Shown here one piece after another: positions 33,555 to 37,667 of a DNA stretch of 37,667 nucleotides. Numbering within the stretch: position 1 is the first letter of the stretch; each line of letters starts with the position of its first letter. The position numbers and the translations under genes were made by a program. The notes beneath the pieces are model-generated. The model did no database searches and was not told where the DNA came from. It saw only the letters and a list, made by a program, of their open reading frames with translations. The stretch is from Bacteroidales bacterium UBA6428 (GTDB lineage Bacteria; Bacteroidota; Bacteroidia; Bacteroidales; UBA932): the NCBI GenBank assembly GCA_002437305.1, contig DJOW01000018.1, forward strand, positions 1 through 37,667, read 5' to 3'.

Positions 33555-35177
33555 ATGGCAAAAGAAATAAAATTCGATGTTGATGTCCGCTCAAAGATGA
33601 AGGAAGGAGCTGACGCTCTTGCGGACGCGGTTAAGGTAACTCTTGGCCCTAAGGGACGTAATGTCGTTATCGATAAGAAGTTCGGTGCTCCTCAAGTCAC
33701 CAAGGACGGTGTGACTGTCGCTAAAGAGGTGGAGCTTGCAGACAGGTATGCCAACATGGGAGCCCAGATGGTCAAGGAGGTGGCTTCCAAGACAAACGAG
33801 CAGGCAGGTGACGGTACCACAACGGCTACCGTGCTCGCGCAGGCAATCATCAACGTTGGTCTGAAGAATGTCACAGCTGGAGCCAACCCTATGGATCTCA
33901 AGAGAGGTATCGACAAGGCTGTGGCGGCTGTTGTGGATGAGCTCAAGAAGAACAGCAAGAAGGTCGGCACTGACTATTCCAAGGTAGAGCAGGTCGGCAC
34001 GATCTCCGCGAACAATGACGCCGCCATCGGCAAGCTTATCGCAGACGCCATGTCAAAGGTAAAAGGTGACGGTGTGATCACTGTCGAGGAGGCCAAAGGA
34101 ACAGATACGGAGGTCAAGGTTGTCGAGGGTATGCAGTTCGACAGAGGTTACATCTCTCCTTACTTTATGACCGATTCTGACAAGATGGAGGCTGTCCTTG
34201 ATGACGCGTCCATTCTCATCACCGACAAGAAGGTCTCTTCCATGAAGGATCTTATGCCTATCCTTGAGCCTATAGCCCGTGATGGCAAGGCTCTGCTTAT
34301 CATCGGTGAGGATGTAGACGGTGAGGCTTTGACAACCCTGGTTGTGAACAAGCTTCGTGGTACACTTAAGGTTGCCGCTGTCAAGGCTCCTGGCTTTGGC
34401 GACCGCCGTAAGGAAATGCTTCAGGACATCGCCACCCTGACAGGCGCCATCGTAGTGTCCGAGGAAAGAGGCTTTACCTTCGAGAACACTACCCCTGATA
34501 TGTTGGGAAAGGCCGAGAAGGTCACAATAACAAAGGACAACACCACTATCGTAGGCGGTGCTGGCGACAAGGCTGCCATCGCTGACAGAGTCGCGCAAAT
34601 CCGCAAGCAGATAGAGAACACAACTTCCGATTACGACAAGGAGAAACTTCAGGAAAGACTTGGCAAGCTCGCCGGCGGAGTCGCTGTGCTCTATGTTGGA
34701 GCCGGCTCTGAGATTGAGATGAAGGAGAAGAAGGACAGGGTTGAGGATGCTCTCAATGCTACGCGTGCCGCTGTTGAGGAAGGTTACCTTCCTGGCGGAG
34801 GTGTTTCCTACATCCGGGCCGCAGAGGTCTTGAAGAATCTCAAGGGCGAGAATGATGACGAGACAACAGGCATCCACATCATCGCCCGCGCGATAGAGGA
34901 GCCTCTCCGTCAGATCGCTCAGAATGCCGGTGTTGACGGCAGCGTCATCATCCAGAAGATCCGCGAGAACAAAGGTGACTTTGGCTACAACGCCCGTACA
35001 GATGAGTATGTGAATATGCTCGAGGCAGGTGTCATCGATCCTACCAAAGTCGCCCGTGTGGCACTTGAGAATGCGGCCTCTGTCGCTGGAATGTTCCTTA
35101 CCACCGAATGTGGCATTGTTGACATCCCGGAGAAGGAACCGGCTGCGCCTGCAATGCCTGCCGGGGGCATGATGTAA
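33555..35177 (+). CDS. groEL: Chaperonin GroEL
   Basis: A protein of 540 residues, forming the double-ring folding chamber that works with GroES. The sequence starts AKEIKFDVDVRSKMKEGADA; the ATP-binding segment VTLGPKGRNV and the GDGTTTATVLA motif are intact, and the catalytic Asp region is present. The flexible C-terminal tail is short and ends GGMM, as usual. A strong terminator follows at 35210-35245. Nothing odd was noted. Confidence 0.99.
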   Translation: MAKEIKFDVDVRSKMKEGADALADAVKVTLGPKGRNVVIDKKFGAPQVTKDGVTVAKEVELADRYANMGAQMVKEVASKTNEQAGDGTTTATVLAQAIINVGLKNVTAGANPMDLKRGIDKAVAAVVDELKKNSKKVGTDYSKVEQVGTISANNDAAIGKLIADAMSKVKGDGVITVEEAKGTDTEVKVVEGMQFDRGYISPYFMTDSDKMEAVLDDASILITDKKVSSMKDLMPILEPIARDGKALLIIGEDVDGEALTTLVVNKLRGTLKVAAVKAPGFGDRRKEMLQDIATLTGAIVVSEERGFTFENTTPDMLGKAEKVTITKDNTTIVGGAGDKAAIADRVAQIRKQIENTTSDYDKEKLQERLGKLAGGVAVLYVGAGSEIEMKEKKDRVEDALNATRAAVEEGYLPGGGVSYIRAAEVLKNLKGENDDETTGIHIIARAIEEPLRQIAQNAGVDGSVIIQKIRENKGDFGYNARTDEYVNMLEAGVIDPTKVARVALENAASVAGMFLTTECGIVDIPEKEPAAPAMPAGGMM

Positions 35178-35209
35178 TGAGAGACTTTAAAAAGTGATCC
35201 ATAAGTCGG

Positions 35210-35245
35210 GGCGGAAACCATTATTAGATGGTTTCCGCCTTTTTT
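35210..35245 (+). terminator. Rho-independent terminator of groES-groEL
   Basis: GGCGGAAACCAT (35210-35221) and ATGGTTTCCGCC (35228-35239) form a perfect 12-bp stem with a 6-nt loop, followed by TTTTTT. Confidence 0.95.
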
Positions 35246-35355
35246 GTTTGTCTAGCCTGATACTGATCGCCTTTTCCAACCTATTCATTCTCCTTGTACA
35301 GCAGGAATTTGTAAAAATGTCCATAACTTATGTTAGATTTGTGACGTTTTTTATT

Positions 35356-35398
35356 TAACTTTGGACTTGGATTTATTTTAGCGCGCTAACGTTTTAGC
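35356..35398 (+). promoter_or_regulatory. Promoter -7 box with LacI-like operator upstream of ribokinase
   Basis: TAACTTTG (35356-35363) matches the -7 box. It is followed by the palindrome TAGCGCGCTA (35379-35388) and GCTAACGTTTTAGC (35385-35398), an imperfect inverted repeat with arms GCTAA/TTAGC around a CpG, as in LacI-family operators. It is placed where repressor binding would block transcription of the sugar kinase and permease. No regulator gene is in the window. Confidence 0.4.
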
Positions 35399-35438
35399 AC
35401 TGGATTTATAACCATTGAAATATTATTAATCAAAGAAA

Positions 35439-36356
35439 ATGAAAAAAATACTGATTTTAGGGAGCAGCAACACGGACATGACGGTGAAGACGCCGACACT
35501 TCCGGCTCCCGGTGAGACTGTACTTGGAGGAGTGTTCACTATGAGTGCCGGAGGAAAGGGCGCCAATCAGGCGGTAGCCGCCAAGAGAGTCGGAGGTGAT
35601 GTCTCGTTTATCTGTAAGGTAGGAAAAGATGTTTTCGGGGACAACGCCATCAGACATTATGAGAATGAGGGAATTGATGTCAGCGGTGTTCTTCGGTCGG
35701 ACAAGCCGTCCGGAGTCGCTCTCATAACGGTTGACGAAAATGCGGAGAATTGCATTGTGGTCGCCTCCGGCGCCAATCTGGACTTTACGGACGCTGACAT
35801 CGAGGCTTCGGAGAACGCCCTTAAGTCATGTGACATTCTTTTGATGCAGCTTGAGATTCCTGTCCCGGCGGTTCTTAAGGCCGCCCGCACGGCTTATGAG
35901 TCCGGGGCGTTTGTCGTGCTTAATCCTGCACCGTACGCGGAGCTTCCGGAAGAGATATTCAAGTATATATCCTTGTTTATTCCTAATGAGACTGAGTTGG
36001 CTTCTTTCTCCGGAATGCCTGTGAATGATAAGGAATCAGCCGTCGCTGCGGCTAAGGTACTTTTCGGCAAGGGTGTGGGAAATATGATAGTTACGATGGG
36101 GAGCAAAGGTTCCCTGATCCTTGACGGAGGTGAGCCTCGTTTCGTCCAGGCCCGCAAGGTCCAGGCTGTTGACACGACCGGGGCGGGTGACACTTACTGC
36201 GGATCAATCTGTGTCGCTCTTTCTGAGGGCAAGACTCTCAAGGAGGCTGCCGAGTTCGCCTCTGCTGTCTCGGCTCTTTCTGTGACAAAGCTGGGTGCCC
36301 AGACAGCTATCCCTACAAGGGCTGAGGCAGAGTCTTTCATGGCGGTGAAATCATAA
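35439..36356 (+). CDS. rbsK: Ribokinase (PfkB family)
   Basis: The enzyme phosphorylates D-ribose to ribose 5-phosphate using ATP. It has 305 residues. The substrate-binding motif GGKGANQAVAAKRVGG is near residue 38, and the second PfkB signature DTTGAGDTYCGS contains catalytic Asp251. The N-terminal ILGSSNTDMTVKTPTLPAPG is typical of ribokinases. It is followed 28 bp later by a sugar permease gene on the same strand, so the pair forms an uptake-and-phosphorylation unit. A related PfkB sugar kinase cannot be excluded. Confidence 0.92.
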   Translation: MKKILILGSSNTDMTVKTPTLPAPGETVLGGVFTMSAGGKGANQAVAAKRVGGDVSFICKVGKDVFGDNAIRHYENEGIDVSGVLRSDKPSGVALITVDENAENCIVVASGANLDFTDADIEASENALKSCDILLMQLEIPVPAVLKAARTAYESGAFVVLNPAPYAELPEEIFKYISLFIPNETELASFSGMPVNDKESAVAAAKVLFGKGVGNMIVTMGSKGSLILDGGEPRFVQARKVQAVDTTGAGDTYCGSICVALSEGKTLKEAAEFASAVSALSVTKLGAQTAIPTRAEAESFMAVKS

Positions 36357-36384
36357 ATCTTTAATCTTAAATAACACTATTATT

Positions 36385-37410
36385 ATGTTTATCGTTAACA
36401 GTTATGGTCTGGCAGTCTTCTTCTGCTTCATCATCATGCTTTGCTGGGGCTCTTGGGGAAACACTCAGAAGCTCGCGGCCAAAAGTTGGAGGTACGAACT
36501 TTTCTACTGGGACTATTTGATCGGCATGGTGGTTTTCTCCCTTCTCCTTGCACTCACTCTCGGAACATTCGGCCCGGAAGGCCGTCCTTTCCTCAAGGAC
36601 GTGGCGCAGGCTGACTCATCCGCGATTCTCAGCATTATTATTGGCGGGGTGATCTTCAATCTTTCGAATATTTGTCTGAGCGCGTCCACCTCGATAGCCG
36701 GGATGTCCGTAGCTTTTCCTGTAGGCTGTGGACTTGCCCTGGTCCTCGGTGTCATCAACAATCTTAGGGTTGAGGTGGAGCAAAACGCGCTAAGGAGCAA
36801 CCTCACGCTTCTTGCGATCGGTGTGGTTCTGATTGTTGTCGCCGTCATCCTCAATGGTGTCGCCTCCGGCAAGAAGGCCGGCAACGCCGAGATCACAAAG
36901 GCAGATCAGCGTAAGGGAATCATTCTGGCTGTTGTCGCCGGTGTGGTGATGTCATTCTTCTCCTCGTTTGTGATGAAGGCAATGGACCTGAAGGATTTTG
37001 CGAATATGGAGGCGGGCAAAGTCGGCCCTTACACAGCCATAGTCTTGTTCAGCCTCGCGGTTCTTGCCAGCCACTTCGTGTTCGGACCTATATTCATGAA
37101 ATGGCCTTTCCAGGGTGCTCCTGTAAAAATGAGTGAATATTTTAAAGGAACCCCGAAGACTCACCTTGTGGGCATGCTTGGAGGTTGCATCTGGTGCCTT
37201 GGTACCGCTCTTAGCTACATCGCCGCCGGGAAGGCAGGCGCTTCTGTGTCCTACGCTCTTGGTCAAGGCGCGCCTATGGTGGCGGCCATCTGGGGCGTTT
37301 TTGTCTGGAAGGAGTTCAAGGGTTCAAGCAGGACGGTCTATGGTCTTCTTGGAGCGATGTTCTGTTTCTTCATAATAGGACTTGGCTTGATTGTGGCCGC
37401 GGGAGTGTAG
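36385..37410 (+). CDS. GRP-family sugar permease (probable ribose transporter)
   Basis: An inner-membrane protein of 341 residues with about ten hydrophobic segments. The opening (FFCFIIMLCWGSWGNTQKLA) and IGGVIFNLSNICLSASTSIA then AGMSVAFPVGCGLALVLGVI match the glucose/ribose porter branch of the DMT superfamily. The second half has GGCIWCLGTALSYIAAGKAG. Its position after ribokinase supports ribose as substrate; this is context, not proof. The hydrophilic loop near residues 165-180 separates the two halves. A hairpin follows at 37430-37465. Confidence 0.88.
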   Translation: MFIVNSYGLAVFFCFIIMLCWGSWGNTQKLAAKSWRYELFYWDYLIGMVVFSLLLALTLGTFGPEGRPFLKDVAQADSSAILSIIIGGVIFNLSNICLSASTSIAGMSVAFPVGCGLALVLGVINNLRVEVEQNALRSNLTLLAIGVVLIVVAVILNGVASGKKAGNAEITKADQRKGIILAVVAGVVMSFFSSFVMKAMDLKDFANMEAGKVGPYTAIVLFSLAVLASHFVFGPIFMKWPFQGAPVKMSEYFKGTPKTHLVGMLGGCIWCLGTALSYIAAGKAGASVSYALGQGAPMVAAIWGVFVWKEFKGSSRTVYGLLGAMFCFFIIGLGLIVAAGV

Positions 37411-37429
37411 CTGTTGACCATGTTTAGGA

Positions 37430-37465
37430 AAATCCCGGCTTCAGACGTGTTCTGGGCCGGGATTT
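37430..37465 (+). terminator. Terminator-like hairpin after the sugar permease gene
   Basis: AAATCCCGGC (37430-37439) and GCCGGGATTT (37456-37465) form a 10-bp stem. There is no long T-run after it, only TTT within the arm. Confidence 0.65.
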
Positions 37466-37570
37466 GTTCGTTCGTTGGAAACATGCAAGTCAGCAAATGC
37501 TTACATCGATTTATGCTTTGTCCCAACAATCGATTGTTGAAAACTATTATCAAAAAAAAGTTAAAAATAA

Positions 37571-37667
37571 TTTGGAGGGAAAGAAAAAAGTACTACCTTT
37601 GCACCCGCTTTCAGGAACGGAACGCAAGTTCAGCCTCTTGAAAGCATGCAAAACAAGTTCATTGAAA
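37571..37667 (+). promoter_or_regulatory. Strong promoter and leader, probably of an rRNA operon
   Basis: TTTG (37571-37574), a 19-nt gap and TACCTTTG (37594-37601) match the consensus exactly and are nearly the same as the tRNA-Val promoter, including the preceding AAAAAAGTA-type sequence. The leader ends at the window edge in GTTCATTGAAA, similar to the sequence ahead of 16S rRNA genes in Bacteroidetes. The gene itself is outside the window, so rRNA is an inference. Confidence 0.55.

Noticed and set aside
1..37667. CRISPR arrays, insertion sequences with transposase, phage genes
   Set aside because: No regular direct repeats with unique spacers, no transposase or integrase text, and no phage structural genes were seen on either strand.

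Overview
The window looks like a chromosomal segment of a Bacteroidales bacterium with moderate GC. The evidence is a set of Bacteroidetes-type promoters (TTTG or ATTG, 19-21 nt, TAnnTTTG), lipoprotein signals, BIG_2 surface lipoproteins, the AAA-ATPase-like/DUF1703 family, a pbpC-alpha-2-macroglobulin operon, and ribokinase beside a GRP-type sugar permease. I cannot assign genus or species from sequence alone.

Positions 1-7000 are accessory and partly decayed. They hold a Fic protein whose 3' end is shifted by an 8-bp tandem duplication, an HxlR regulator reduced to its two ends by an internal deletion, an MGMT-type DNA repair protein, an AAA-ATPase/PD-(D/E)XK protein carrying a repeat-derived in-frame insertion, three hairpins spaced exactly 51 bp apart, a lipoprotein with two Ig-like domains, and a hipA toxin remnant.

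Positions 7001-18600 are mostly housekeeping. A membrane Ser/Thr kinase faces a putative outer-membrane protein across a short intergenic space with two matching inverted repeats. Next come upp with a downstream hypothetical gene, an EamA-type transporter, ppdK (pyruvate phosphate dikinase), a two-gene unit of a PurL-like AIRS_C protein and PhoH/PIN, and folC.

Positions 18694-33007 form an envelope-defence block: a thioester-less alpha-2-macroglobulin (1801 aa), tRNA-Val, an M48 lipoprotein protease, and on the opposite strand a thioester-bearing (CTEQ) alpha-2-macroglobulin lipoprotein followed 3 nt later by pbpC. This resembles the yfhM-pbpC arrangement of enterobacteria.

Positions 33101-37667 carry groES-groEL, ribokinase plus a sugar permease behind a LacI-like operator, and at the very end a strong promoter and leader resembling the start of an rRNA operon.

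The most unusual theme is a family of short palindromic repeats (core TGAGCCTGTCGAA, flanked by arms that keep pairing when they change). It occurs at five places. Four are inside coding sequences, always in frame, where the repeat is translated as linker peptides such as TEPVEVT or AEPVEAS.
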